The notes beneath the pieces were generated by a model. It made no database searches. It saw only the letters and a list, made by a program, of their open reading frames with translations, and had not been told where the DNA came from. DNA of 20,735 nt, taken from contig CAUDDP010000037.1 of the NCBI GenBank assembly GCA_958448395.1, positions 1-20,735 of the forward strand, given 5' to 3'. Below are positions 1 to 7,232 of this stretch, piece by piece. The DNA is from an uncultured Oscillospiraceae bacterium. GTDB lineage: Bacteria; Bacillota; Clostridia; Oscillospirales; Ruminococcaceae. Position 1 is the first letter of the stretch. Each line of letters opens with the position of its first letter. Made by a program: the position numbers and the translations under genes.

Positions 1-419
1 GATACGCACTGCTGTGGGCAGGCGAAAACAATTCTGTCATCGATGCAAATTATGTAAACGGCAGCGTTTGCGTTATCGTAAAAAATCCGAATCCGATTGT
101 AACGACTACATCAGGTACAACCACAACTACGACAACCACTACAACAACAACTACCACTACATCACACCAGGGACTGGTACCGTTGTATGGTGACGTAAAT
201 GTCAATGGTCAGGTAACCATTATTGACGTTGTTCTTCTGAACAAGGCAGTTGCAGGCAAGGTAAAACTGGGTGAACAGGCAACCTTGAACGCAGACTGTG
301 TACACGATGGTGTCATCGATGAACTGGATGCAAAGGCACTGCTTGCATATCTGGTAGGCTGGGACGGCTTTGAAACATTGCCGGTTACCGCTGATGCAGT
401 AAGCACTTTGCCGCTCTAA
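1..419 (+). CDS. C-terminal end of a secreted dockerin-bearing (cellulosomal) protein, 5'-truncated by the window
   Basis: The reading frame is open from the window edge (codons begin at base 3) to a TAA at 417-419. About 33 residues of an unrecognised module (YALLWAGENNSVIDANYVNG...) lead into a Thr-rich linker (about bases 99-162) and then a type I-like dockerin. The dockerin shows two calcium-loop repeats: GDVNVNGQVTIIDVVLLNK, and a second one around ADCVHDGVIDELDAKALLAY. Dockerins bind scaffoldin cohesins and place the enzyme in the extracellular cellulosome. The catalytic part lies outside the window, so enzyme class cannot be told. A GH9 dockerin enzyme lies just downstream in the same direction, but a terminator and a new promoter separate the two genes. 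The dockerin assignment is firm; the upstream module is not assigned. Confidence 0.88.
   Translation, partial: YALLWAGENNSVIDANYVNGSVCVIVKNPNPIVTTTSGTTTTTTTTTTTTTTTSHQGLVPLYGDVNVNGQVTIIDVVLLNKAVAGKVKLGEQATLNADCVHDGVIDELDAKALLAYLVGWDGFETLPVTADAVSTLPL
102..165 (+). repeat. ACN triplet tract encoding a Thr linker
   Basis: A run of ACA/ACT/ACC/ACG codons encodes a poly-Thr linker between the upstream module and the dockerin. The mixture of synonymous Thr codons makes it an imperfect microsatellite. The GH9 gene has a matching tract, as expected of O-glycosylated or flexible linkers in cellulosomal enzymes. Confidence 0.85.
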
Positions 420-460
420 TCTCAATTTAGACGACTACATCACTCCTAATTCTTTATACG

Positions 461-495
461 ATGCCGCTCCTGGAAACGGGGGCGGCATTGTTATA
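461..495 (+). terminator. Rho-independent terminator of the dockerin gene
   Basis: A 10-bp stem (461-470 with 479-488, one G-U pair) of ATGCCGC/GCGGCAT type surrounds an 8-base loop. A weak T-rich stretch (TGTTATATT) follows. It lies 41 bases after the stop codon. Confidence 0.75.
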
Positions 496-750
496 TTCTG
501 AGGAAGCCATTGCAAAAACCATATCATAAATACTGAAAATTGAATTTCATGAAAAATACAGCGGCTTTTTGGTATAACATTTCACAAGGTTGCAGAAGAT
601 ATGAACAAAGTCGTGCCGTTTCAGAAAGCCAACTAGATTTTTCACGTCACTTTCCAGCTTTTTTGTCCAATATCACGGAAACCGTTTCGGCAAAATGTAC
701 AAATAATCTTTCTCTCTTTTGTACTGATTTACTGAAAATTCAAAAATAAC
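489..750. other. AT-rich intergenic stretch upstream of the GH9 promoter
   Basis: I see no convincing gene here. Short open frames such as 540-749 lack a Shine-Dalgarno sequence and give low-complexity, non-family translations. CTGAAAATT occurs at 533-541 and again at 732-740. The second copy is one arm of an inverted repeat around the downstream promoter. Confidence 0.5.
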
Positions 751-779
751 TTTACAATATTGTGGGCATATGGTATAAT
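751..779 (+). promoter_or_regulatory. Sigma-A promoter of the GH9 cellulase gene
   Basis: TTTACA (751-756), a 17-base spacer and an extended -10 TGGTATAAT (hexamer 774-779) form a near-consensus promoter. Transcription would start near 786, giving a leader of about 140 nt. The inverted repeat CTGAAAATTC (732-741) / GAATTTTCAG (791-800) brackets it. Confidence 0.85.
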
Positions 780-925
780 AACCACAGTGAGAATTTTCAG
801 GCTTTCTTTTGTTTTTTATATAAGAAAAAAGAAGAAGGTTGGGAGATTCTGCGTGTCCGGTTTCAAAGGAGTTTCCATTGAAACAACCAAAAAATCTATA
901 TTTTTATCTTTTAAGGAGGATATCT

Positions 926-3900
926 ATGCTGAAAAACAAATTCGGTAAGAAGATGCTTGCTTCTGTTATGGCAGCAGCAATGACCGTATCTGCAACGGCA
1001 GTGGGTCTGTCTTCTATTACCGCAAGTGCCGCAGTGACTGGCTTTGAAGAGCTTGGTTCCGGTACTTTTAATGATGGCGTTGGTCTGCCGTGGCATATCT
1101 GTGAAAGTGCAACCGGTACTATGAAGTTTGAAGTAGCAAATGGCTGTTACAACATCCTGATTACCAATCCGGGTGGTCTGTCTAACAACGGTGAAGGTCG
1201 TTGGGACTGTCAGTTCCGTCACAGAGGTTTGACAGTTTCTATTGGTAGTAAGTATCGTTTGACTTACTCCATTTGGTCTAACAAGGATGCTAGAATTTAT
1301 GCAAAACTTGGCGATATGACCGATGATGATAAGGAAAACTGGCACCAGAATGGTACCAAGTTGAATCTGTCTTATTCTGATGTAGAAGGTTTGGATGATA
1401 AGGAATTGGTTGAGAAGTTGAAGAGTGCTTCTCCAACTGGTGAAAATGTAGAATACTGGCAGGGCTGGGACGGCTGGAAAAATCAGCCGACTGTAAAGGC
1501 AAATCAGTGGACAACCTATGCATGGGAATTTACCATTACACAGGATGCTGAAGGCCATTGCATGGATTCTAATGGTACTGGTGAATTGACATTCCACCTT
1601 GGTGGTACTTCCCCGTACAATGATTTCATCTGCTGCGAAGCAGGTACTTTGCTGAAGTTCGATAACTTGGCTCTGGTTGATATGACCGATGACAAGTCCA
1701 ACTACAACGCAGCAGATGTTTATAAGCCGACTGGCATCGAAGTAAACCAGGTTGGTTATTATCCGTTGCTTTCTAAGAAGGCAACTTTGGTTCTGGATGG
1801 CTCGGATACCACTGCAAAGCCTTTTGAAATTAAGGATTCCAGCGGTAAAACTGTATATACAGGCAACACAGATGCTTCCAGAGGCGATCAGATTTGTGAT
1901 GGTTCTAACACCTACAACCAGATCATCGACTTCTCTGATTTCCAGACCGAAGGCACTGGTTACACCATCACTTGCGATGGAAAGACTTCTCTGCCGTTTA
2001 ACATTGGCAACGACATCTATAAGGGTATGACCACCAATGCCATGAACTACTTCTATCAGAACCGTTCTGGTGAAGATATTCTGGCAAGCTACATCACTTC
2101 TCAGGGTGCAAACGACAGCAAGGATAAGCTGGCTCGTGCTGGCGGTCATATGTCAGATATGGCTACTGTTCAGAGCAAGTGGGTTTACATCATTCCAGAT
2201 GAAACAAAAATCGAGAAGGGTGAAACCATTGACGTAACCGGCGGTTGGTATGACGCTGGTGACCATGGTAAGTACGTTGTAAACGGCGGTGTTTCCATGT
2301 GGACACTGTTGAACTTGTATGAGAGCGACCTGATGAACGGCGATGCTTCCAAGTGGGCAGACGGCTCTGGTACAGTTGTTGTTCCGGAAAACGGAAATGG
2401 TATGCCGGATATTTTGGACGAAGTAAAGGTAGAAGCTGATTTCTTCAATAAGATGCAGAGATCAGACGGCATGGTTTACCATAAGATTCATGACTATAAG
2501 TGGACTGCACTTTGCGTAGCTCCGGCAGATGATCCGCTGGAACGTATTGTAAAGCCGGTTACCTATGCTGCAACCTTGAACTATGCTGCTGCTATGGCAC
2601 AGTATGCAAGACTGGCAAAGGAATGGGATAAGGACGCTACCACTTATCTGGCAAACGCAGAAAAGGCTTACAAGGCTGCTAAGGCTGCTTATAAGCCGTT
2701 CGCTAACGACTGGGGTAGTGACCAGTATGCAGACCTCGAATCTCTGTACGCACCGATCGCACAGAATAAGGGCGGTGGCCCTTACGGCGATACCGATGTA
2801 CTGGATGAATTCTACTGGGCAGCATGCGAACTGTACATTGCTACAGGCGATGCTTCCTATAAGACTGACCTGATGGGTTACACAGAAGGTGCTGGTGCAT
2901 TGGGCGTAGATACTGCTCTGTATGGCGGTGAAAACAATGGTACTCGTTCCTCCTTCACATGGGGTACACTGGCAAGCTTGGGTACCTTCTCTCTGTGCGT
3001 CAATGCAGATGATATGCTGAAGAAGGGCTTGTTGACTGCTTCTGAAGTAGATACCATTGAAAAGAATGTAAAGCAGGCTGCTGACTACTTCATCGGTCTG
3101 GAAGAAGAATCTGACTTCGGTATTCCGTATGTTGGTCATGACTATGAGGCAAAGGTTTGGACAGTTGCTGACTATGAAGCTGGCAATGGTGATGAAGGTA
3201 TTGTAAGCAAGACCTTGACAAACGGTTATGAATGGGGTTCTAACTCCATGGTTATGAACAATGCTATCACAATGGCACTTGCTTATGACATTGACAAGGA
3301 AGCAAAGTACATCAATGGTGTATCCACTGCGATGGACTATATCCTTGGTAGAAACGTAATTGAACAGTCTTATGTAACTGGTTATGGTACACACAGACTG
3401 CAGTATCCGCACCACAGATGGTGGTCTGGTCAGCTGAACTCTGAAGACTTCCCGTATGCTCCGGACGGCGTTCTGTCTGGTGGTCCGAACTCTGAGATGC
3501 AGGACCCGATGATTCAGGGTGCAGGTTATAAGGCTGGTGCTCTGGCTCCAATGGCTTGCTATCTGGATAACGTAGAAGCTTGGTCTGTAAACGAATGTAC
3601 AATCAACTGGAACTCTCCGTTGGTATGGATTGCATCCTTCCTGGAAGACGAAGCTCCAAATGTAAATCAGGATACAACCACAACAAATGATCAGACAACC
3701 ACTACAACAACTACGACTACTACAAGCGGCACTGGCACGACTACAAGCAATAGTGGCACAACAACAACAACTACTACAAGCAATGGTGGCGGTGATCAGA
3801 CCCTGCTTGGTGACGTAAACCTGGATGGTAAGGTTGACTTGTTGGATGCAATTTCTCTGAATAAGTATCTGGCTAAGCAGATTACACTGGGTGACCAGGC

Positions 3901-4018
3901 AATGAAGAATGCAAACTGCAATCAGGCTGATGGTACTGCTACCGTAAATGAAGCTGATGGCAATGCATTGATTAACTTCGTAATCATGCTGATTACTGAG
4001 CTGCCAGCAATGGATTAA
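926..4018 (+). CDS. Secreted GH9 cellulase, CBM4-Ig-GH9-dockerin (CelK/CbhA-like)
   Basis: This 1030-residue enzyme hydrolyses beta-1,4-glucan and is exported to the cellulosome. The start is the ATG at 926, preceded by AAGGAGGA five bases upstream. Residues 1-35 are a signal peptide (Lys-rich, hydrophobic core, ASA cleavage site). Residues 38-256 resemble a CBM4. An Ig-like GH9 N-terminal domain (from VNQVGYYP, about 268-356) follows, then the GH9 domain (about 365-905) with WYDAGDHGKY (Asp443, Asp446), HRLQYPHHRWW (about 820-833) and DNVEAWSVNECTINWNS with the acid Glu890. A Thr/Ser/Gly linker (about 914-957) and a dockerin end the protein. The same module order occurs in Clostridium thermocellum CelK/CbhA, so a cellobiohydrolase is possible, though exo versus endo action cannot be read from sequence. 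The gene almost avoids TTA, CTA and TCA codons, suggesting high expression. Confidence 0.96.
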   Translation: MLKNKFGKKMLASVMAAAMTVSATAVGLSSITASAAVTGFEELGSGTFNDGVGLPWHICESATGTMKFEVANGCYNILITNPGGLSNNGEGRWDCQFRHRGLTVSIGSKYRLTYSIWSNKDARIYAKLGDMTDDDKENWHQNGTKLNLSYSDVEGLDDKELVEKLKSASPTGENVEYWQGWDGWKNQPTVKANQWTTYAWEFTITQDAEGHCMDSNGTGELTFHLGGTSPYNDFICCEAGTLLKFDNLALVDMTDDKSNYNAADVYKPTGIEVNQVGYYPLLSKKATLVLDGSDTTAKPFEIKDSSGKTVYTGNTDASRGDQICDGSNTYNQIIDFSDFQTEGTGYTITCDGKTSLPFNIGNDIYKGMTTNAMNYFYQNRSGEDILASYITSQGANDSKDKLARAGGHMSDMATVQSKWVYIIPDETKIEKGETIDVTGGWYDAGDHGKYVVNGGVSMWTLLNLYESDLMNGDASKWADGSGTVVVPENGNGMPDILDEVKVEADFFNKMQRSDGMVYHKIHDYKWTALCVAPADDPLERIVKPVTYAATLNYAAAMAQYARLAKEWDKDATTYLANAEKAYKAAKAAYKPFANDWGSDQYADLESLYAPIAQNKGGGPYGDTDVLDEFYWAACELYIATGDASYKTDLMGYTEGAGALGVDTALYGGENNGTRSSFTWGTLASLGTFSLCVNADDMLKKGLLTASEVDTIEKNVKQAADYFIGLEEESDFGIPYVGHDYEAKVWTVADYEAGNGDEGIVSKTLTNGYEWGSNSMVMNNAITMALAYDIDKEAKYINGVSTAMDYILGRNVIEQSYVTGYGTHRLQYPHHRWWSGQLNSEDFPYAPDGVLSGGPNSEMQDPMIQGAGYKAGALAPMACYLDNVEAWSVNECTINWNSPLVWIASFLEDEAPNVNQDTTTTNDQTTTTTTTTTTSGTGTTTSNSGTTTTTTTSNGGGDQTLLGDVNLDGKVDLLDAISLNKYLAKQITLGDQAMKNANCNQADGTATVNEADGNALINFVIMLITELPAMD
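3673..3783 (+). repeat. ACN triplet tract encoding the GH9 Thr linker
   Basis: Thr codon runs broken by short Ser-Gly pieces (TSGTGTTTSNSG) join the GH9 domain to the dockerin. It is the second such tract in the window and could allow length variation by slippage. Confidence 0.85.
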
Positions 4019-4065
4019 GTGTATCAGTAATTTGTACGTTTGTCCTGAAAACGGAATTGTAAGAG

Positions 4066-4098
4066 GGGACACACTGGAAACAGTGTGTCCCTTTTTTT
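4066..4098 (+). terminator. Strong Rho-independent terminator of the GH9 gene
   Basis: A perfect 11-bp stem GGGACACACTG (4066-4076) / CAGTGTGTCCC (4081-4091) is capped by a GAAA tetraloop and followed by seven T residues (4092-4098). Confidence 0.97.
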
Positions 4099-4137
4099 GC
4101 CGAATATTCTGCTATTTTGTAAATTTGAAAATAACGC

Positions 4138-4166
4138 TTGACAAGCGGCACGAATTGTGTTACAAT
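4138..4166 (+). promoter_or_regulatory. Sigma-A promoter of the metK transcript
   Basis: TTGACA (4138-4143), a 17-base spacer and TACAAT (4161-4166). The start site would be about 4173, just before the S-box aptamer begins at 4176. Confidence 0.92.
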
Positions 4167-4175
4167 AATGTTAAA

Positions 4176-4280
4176 CCTTATCAAGAGTGGCGGAGGAACA
4201 GGTCCGATGAAGCCCAGCAACCTAATTGTGGTTATGCAAAGAAGGTGCCAATTCCTGCGGTGTTGTACCGAGAGATGAGG
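4176..4280 (+). promoter_or_regulatory. SAM-I (S-box) riboswitch aptamer
   Basis: The S-box consensus is present: CTTATCAAGAG at the 5' side, GGCGGAGG with GATGAAGCCCAGCAACC for P2, GGTGCCAATTCCTGC, and GAGAGATGAGG at the end. P1 is CCTTATC (4176-4182) paired with GATGAGG (4274-4280). A small P4 is CGGT (4258-4261) with ACCG (4267-4270). SAM binding is expected to turn metK transcription off, giving feedback from the product of the enzyme it controls. Confidence 0.97.
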
Positions 4281-4303
4281 ATTTCGCATAAACAAACGAA
4301 ATC

Positions 4304-4338
4304 AACGTACTTCGGTTATGAGGTGCGTTTTTATTTTT
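4304..4338 (+). terminator. Riboswitch expression-platform terminator before metK
   Basis: The stem AACGTACTTC (4304-4313) / GAGGTGCGTT (4320-4329) has 10 bp including G-U pairs, a six-base loop and the T-rich tail TTTTTATTTTT. A competing antiterminator is possible: ACCGAG (4267-4272) can pair with TTCGGT (4311-4316), which would use the 3' strand of P4. A hairpin GATTTCG/CGAAATC (4280-4286/4297-4303) lies between. Confidence 0.88.
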
Positions 4339-4363
4339 ATTGTTGAAAGGATGAAGCAATACG

Positions 4364-5536
4364 ATGAATCACTTTTTATTTACTTCGGAGTCTGTAACAG
4401 AAGGACATCCGGATAAAATCTGTGACCAGATTTCTGATGCCATTTTGGATGCGATTCTGGCACAGGATGCAGCTGCAAGAGTTGCCTGCGAAACGGTTGT
4501 TACCACTGGTATGGTGCTTTGCATGGGGGAAATTTCTACAACAGCAAAGGTGGATATTCCACAGATTGCAAGGGATGTGATTGTAGATATTGGTTATGAC
4601 CGTGCGAAATTTGGATTTGATGGGTACACCTGTTCTGTTTTGCAGGCATTGGACAAGCAATCACCAGATATTGCAATGGGTGTCAATGATGCTTATGAGA
4701 GCCGTGGCAGTGTGCATCAGGAGACGGGTGCCGGCGATCAAGGGATGATGTTTGGCTATGCCTGCAAGGAGACAAAAGAACGAATGCCACTTGCAATTTC
4801 ACTGGCACATAAGCTTTGTATGAAATTAACGGATGTGCGGAAGGAAAAGGTACTGCAATATTTGCGTCCAGATGGCAAGGCACAAGTGACAGTAGAATAT
4901 GTGGATGGCAAACCAAAGCGGATTGATGCGGTCGTTCTTTCTGCACAACATGCACCGGATGTACAGCTGGAGCAAATTCGTTCCGATTTACTGCATTATG
5001 TCATTCAGCCGATCTTGCCGGCAGAGATGTTGGACGAAAATACAAAGTATTATATCAACCCTACAGGACGGTTTGTTGTTGGCGGACCACAGGGTGACAG
5101 CGGTTTGACAGGCAGAAAGATTATTGTGGATACTTATGGCGGTGCAGCACGGCATGGCGGCGGTGCATTTAGTGGAAAGGATCCGACGAAGGTGGATCGC
5201 TCCGCGGCTTATGCAGCACGATATATTGCAAAGAATATTGTCGCTGCGGATTTGGCAGATCGCTGTGAGGTTCAGCTTGCCTATGCGATTGGTGTTGCCA
5301 ATCCGGTTTCCATTCTGGTGGATACATTTGGAACAGGTAAGGTTTCGGAAGAAAAGCTGTCTGCGGCTGTGGAAAAGGTATTTGATCTTACACCGGATGG
5401 TATTATTGAAATGCTGCAGCTGCGGAAACCGCAATATCGAAAGTTAGCAGCATATGGACATATGGGTAGGGAAGACCTTGGCGTTGCATGGGAAAAGTGT
5501 GATAAGGTGGATGCATTGCGAAATGCATTACAATAA
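4364..5536 (+). CDS. metK: S-adenosylmethionine synthetase
   Basis: MetK makes SAM from methionine and ATP in the cytoplasm. The 390-residue length is usual for the family. Diagnostic motifs are GHPDK (14-18), GAGDQG (122-127) and GGGAFSGKDPTKVDRSAAY (about 264-282), the last being the glycine-rich phosphate-binding loop. The ATG at 4364 has a GAAAGGA ribosome site 12 bases upstream, and the N-terminus matches the family start. It is monocistronic: promoter and SAM riboswitch lie in front and a bidirectional terminator right behind. The riboswitch supports the assignment independently. Confidence 0.98.
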   Translation: MNHFLFTSESVTEGHPDKICDQISDAILDAILAQDAAARVACETVVTTGMVLCMGEISTTAKVDIPQIARDVIVDIGYDRAKFGFDGYTCSVLQALDKQSPDIAMGVNDAYESRGSVHQETGAGDQGMMFGYACKETKERMPLAISLAHKLCMKLTDVRKEKVLQYLRPDGKAQVTVEYVDGKPKRIDAVVLSAQHAPDVQLEQIRSDLLHYVIQPILPAEMLDENTKYYINPTGRFVVGGPQGDSGLTGRKIIVDTYGGAARHGGGAFSGKDPTKVDRSAAYAARYIAKNIVAADLADRCEVQLAYAIGVANPVSILVDTFGTGKVSEEKLSAAVEKVFDLTPDGIIEMLQLRKPQYRKLAAYGHMGREDLGVAWEKCDKVDALRNALQ

Positions 5537-5554
5537 AAAAGTGTAATTATAGAA

Positions 5555-5589
5555 AAAACGGGAGGATGCAATATACATTCTCCCGTTTT
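5555..5589. terminator. Bidirectional terminator between convergent metK and the ywaF-like gene
   Basis: AAAACGGGAG (5555-5564) pairs with CTCCCGTTTT (5580-5589), and the stem extends inward through GATG/CATT. A-rich and T-rich flanks allow it to work on both strands. The 3' arm ACATTCTCCCG is the same as in the terminator at 12849-12884. Confidence 0.9.
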
Positions 5590-5590
5590 A

Positions 5591-6331
5591 TCATTTTTGA
5601 TATGGTAACTTTTTTAGGATCCATTGCAATAAAATCGGAAAGCCATAGAGCATACCCCAGATGGCAGCAATTAAAACCGGGAAACCAATCCAGTAGAGTG
5701 ACTCCCCAAACCAGTTTGCAAACCATACCAGTGGTGAGCCTTTTGAGGGCTTTGACAGAAAGAAAAAGTTGGTTCCCCACTGGCGATTACACCATGCTAC
5801 GACAACACTGCAACCGGCAAGTGTCGTAAAGCTAAGCGGTAGCCTGTGCCAACTTGGCTGTAGTGTGCCGTCTGTAAGCAGTAGTACCGGTAACAGTAAC
5901 AATAGGGTGTGCAGTACAAAGCTGTGGATACAGAAGAAATTCCAGAGCGGCAGACGATTCCAGTTGGGAAACAGCAGTGCCAGCAATGTGCCCGGTAGAG
6001 AAAGGCTATAGAGCAGTTCGCCGAGATAGGCACAGGGCTTCCAGACGTAGAAGAAACAAAAAAAGATAGAAAGTCCGCAGAGATCCAGTGGCAAATACTG
6101 CAAACCAAATTGTCCGGTTGTTAACAGGGTGCCTTGTTTCAGGACTTCCAGTAACAGCAGTGCTGTAACAATGCTCCATTGCCAGAGACGTTTTTTTGTG
6201 CTATGTTGATAAAGGCGGATGCATAGTGCAAGGAGGCAGCAGATGAGCAGCAGAATCGCAAGATGCTGTCCGTGAAATAATAGAAATCCATTGCCAGCCG
6301 GCATCTGTTCTTGTGCTGTTAAAAAGTTCAT
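5591..6331 (-). CDS. YwaF/TMEM164-like (TIGR02206-type) integral membrane protein
   Basis: The product is 246 residues and very hydrophobic, with about six or seven membrane segments. LPLDLCGLSIFF, PGTLLALLFPNW and a following FCIHSFVLH recall the bacterial YwaF/TIGR02206 family, whose biochemical role I do not know. A Met two codons earlier (6337) is only two bases from the GGAG. The ATG at 6329-6331 has AAAAAGGAG with an 8-base gap and is preferred. The gene stands alone, with its own candidate promoter at 6365-6393 and a shared terminator behind it. Family assignment is from memory of the motif pattern; membrane topology is inferred from hydrophobicity. Confidence 0.8.
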   Translation of the reverse strand: MNFLTAQEQMPAGNGFLLFHGQHLAILLLICCLLALCIRLYQHSTKKRLWQWSIVTALLLLEVLKQGTLLTTGQFGLQYLPLDLCGLSIFFCFFYVWKPCAYLGELLYSLSLPGTLLALLFPNWNRLPLWNFFCIHSFVLHTLLLLLPVLLLTDGTLQPSWHRLPLSFTTLAGCSVVVAWCNRQWGTNFFFLSKPSKGSPLVWFANWFGESLYWIGFPVLIAAIWGMLYGFPILLQWILKKLPYQK

Positions 6332-6364
6332 CGGCATTGCTCCTTTTTGCTATTTTGATTAGTA

Positions 6365-6393
6365 ATTATATAATCATGAAAATCCATTTTTAA
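6365..6393 (-). promoter_or_regulatory. Candidate promoter of the ywaF-like gene, -35 inside a repeat
   Basis: Read on the minus strand, TTAAAA (6388-6393), a 17-base spacer and TATAAT (6365-6370). The -35 falls in the left inverted end of the repeat copy at 6378-6500. Confidence 0.6.
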
Positions 6394-6500
6394 ATAATAG
6401 AGTGGATTGCTTCGTCGCAGGCGATTGCGGTCAAGCTGGCTTCAGCTTGGCGGAGGTGAGACCGTTATCTGTGAGGGAAAATGCGAAAATGGATTTCCGT
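6378..6500 (+). repeat. Interspersed structured repeat, copy 1 (long form)
   Basis: The ends are inverted: AAATCCATTTT (left) and AAAATGGATTT (right, 6486-6496). The internal blocks GAGTGGATTGC, TCGTCGCAGGCGA and GTGAGGGAAAA are shared with copies at 13513 and 17999. This copy holds about 33 extra bases with their own hairpin CAAGCTG-gctt-CAGCTTG. It lies between upp and the ywaF-like gene. Confidence 0.85.
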
Positions 6501-6530
6501 GTTATACAATAGGGATAAGAACATCTGATT

Positions 6531-6565
6531 GAAAAATTGCTCTGCTGCATTTCTACAGCAGAGCA
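6531..6565 (-). terminator. Rho-independent terminator of rpiB-upp
   Basis: A perfect 10-bp stem TGCTCTGCTG (6538-6547) / CAGCAGAGCA (6556-6565) has an 8-base loop. On the minus strand it is followed by ATTTTTC. It sits 22 bases after the upp stop codon. Confidence 0.93.
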
Positions 6566-6587
6566 GATATATGCCTTCCTATGTGAA

Positions 6588-7214
6588 TTACTTTGTGCCA
6601 AACATTCTGTCACCGGCATCGCCAAGACCCGGTACAATGTAGCCTTCTTCGTTAATCCCTTCATCCATGCCAGCACAATAAATGTCAATATCCGGATGTG
6701 CAGCTTCTAGTGCTTCTTTTCCCTGTGGACTGCAAAGAATGCAGAGGAACTTGATATTTTTAACGCCCATATCCTTCAAATCCTGAATTGCGGTAATGGC
6801 AGAAATACCAGTTGCCAGCATCGCATCAATCACAACAACTTCCCGTTCTGAAATGTCATCTGGCATTTTAGAGTAATATTTGACTGCATCATGTGTGCCC
6901 GGTTCGCAGAAAATACCGATGTGACCGATTTTTGCCGCTGGAATCAAAGAGGTAACCCCCTCAATCAGACCCAGCCCAGCCCGTAGAATCGGTACAAATG
7001 CCAGCTTTTTGCCGGAGATGACCTTTGTTTCTGCCCATCCCTGCGGTGTTTCCATCTTGACCGTTTTCAGCGGCAGATCCCGCATGGCTTCATAGCAGAT
7101 CAGCATGGCTGTTTCTTCTGTTAACTCTCGAAATTCTTTTACACCAGTACCCTTGTTTCGCATCAAAGAGAGCTTATGCTGTACAAGTGGATGTGTTACA
7201 ATGTGTAGTGCCAT
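6588..7214 (-). CDS. upp: Uracil phosphoribosyltransferase (divergent PRPP-binding loops)
   Basis: Upp salvages uracil by joining it to PRPP to make UMP. The 208-residue length and overall match are typical: THPLVQHKLSLMRN at the start, RDLPL, KKLAFVPILRAGLG with Arg78, and the uracil-binding C-terminus GYIVPGLGDAGDRMFGTK. Three changes stand out. The usual YRDPET loop is FCEPGT, so the PRPP-contacting Arg is Cys103. The DPMLATGGSA signature reads DAMLATGISA, with Ala131 and Ile137. The start is an ATG with AGGAGG eight or so bases upstream. It is the second gene after rpiB, 18 bases downstream of it, with its own terminator behind. The family is certain; full catalytic activity is less so. 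Confidence 0.95.
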   Translation of the reverse strand: MALHIVTHPLVQHKLSLMRNKGTGVKEFRELTEETAMLICYEAMRDLPLKTVKMETPQGWAETKVISGKKLAFVPILRAGLGLIEGVTSLIPAAKIGHIGIFCEPGTHDAVKYYSKMPDDISEREVVVIDAMLATGISAITAIQDLKDMGVKNIKFLCILCSPQGKEALEAAHPDIDIYCAGMDEGINEEGYIVPGLGDAGDRMFGTK

Positions 7215-7232
7215 CGTGATTTCCTCCTGTGA

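Noticed and set aside
102..165. Triplet repeats as a possible CRISPR-like or tandem array
   Set aside because: They are in-frame Thr codons of a linker between protein modules, with no spacers.
540..749. Short rightward frame upstream of the GH9 promoter
   Set aside because: No Shine-Dalgarno, AT-rich composition, no recognisable protein, and it ends where the promoter begins.
839..925. Earlier TTG starts (839, 878) for the GH9 protein
   Set aside because: The TTG at 878 has an AAAGGAG six bases upstream, but these starts would put about 16-29 residues in front of a normal signal peptide. The ATG at 926 has the better site.
911..2149. Long antisense open frame (412 codons) opposite the GH9 gene
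   Set aside because: It is in codon register with the sense gene and stays open only because TTA, CTA and TCA are avoided there. The translation is Cys/Ile-rich with no domain and no ribosome site.
2462..4072. Long antisense open frame (536 codons) opposite the GH9 gene
   Set aside because: Same cause as the first. It runs through the antisense of the Thr linker (Cys/Ser-rich repeats) and into the terminator.
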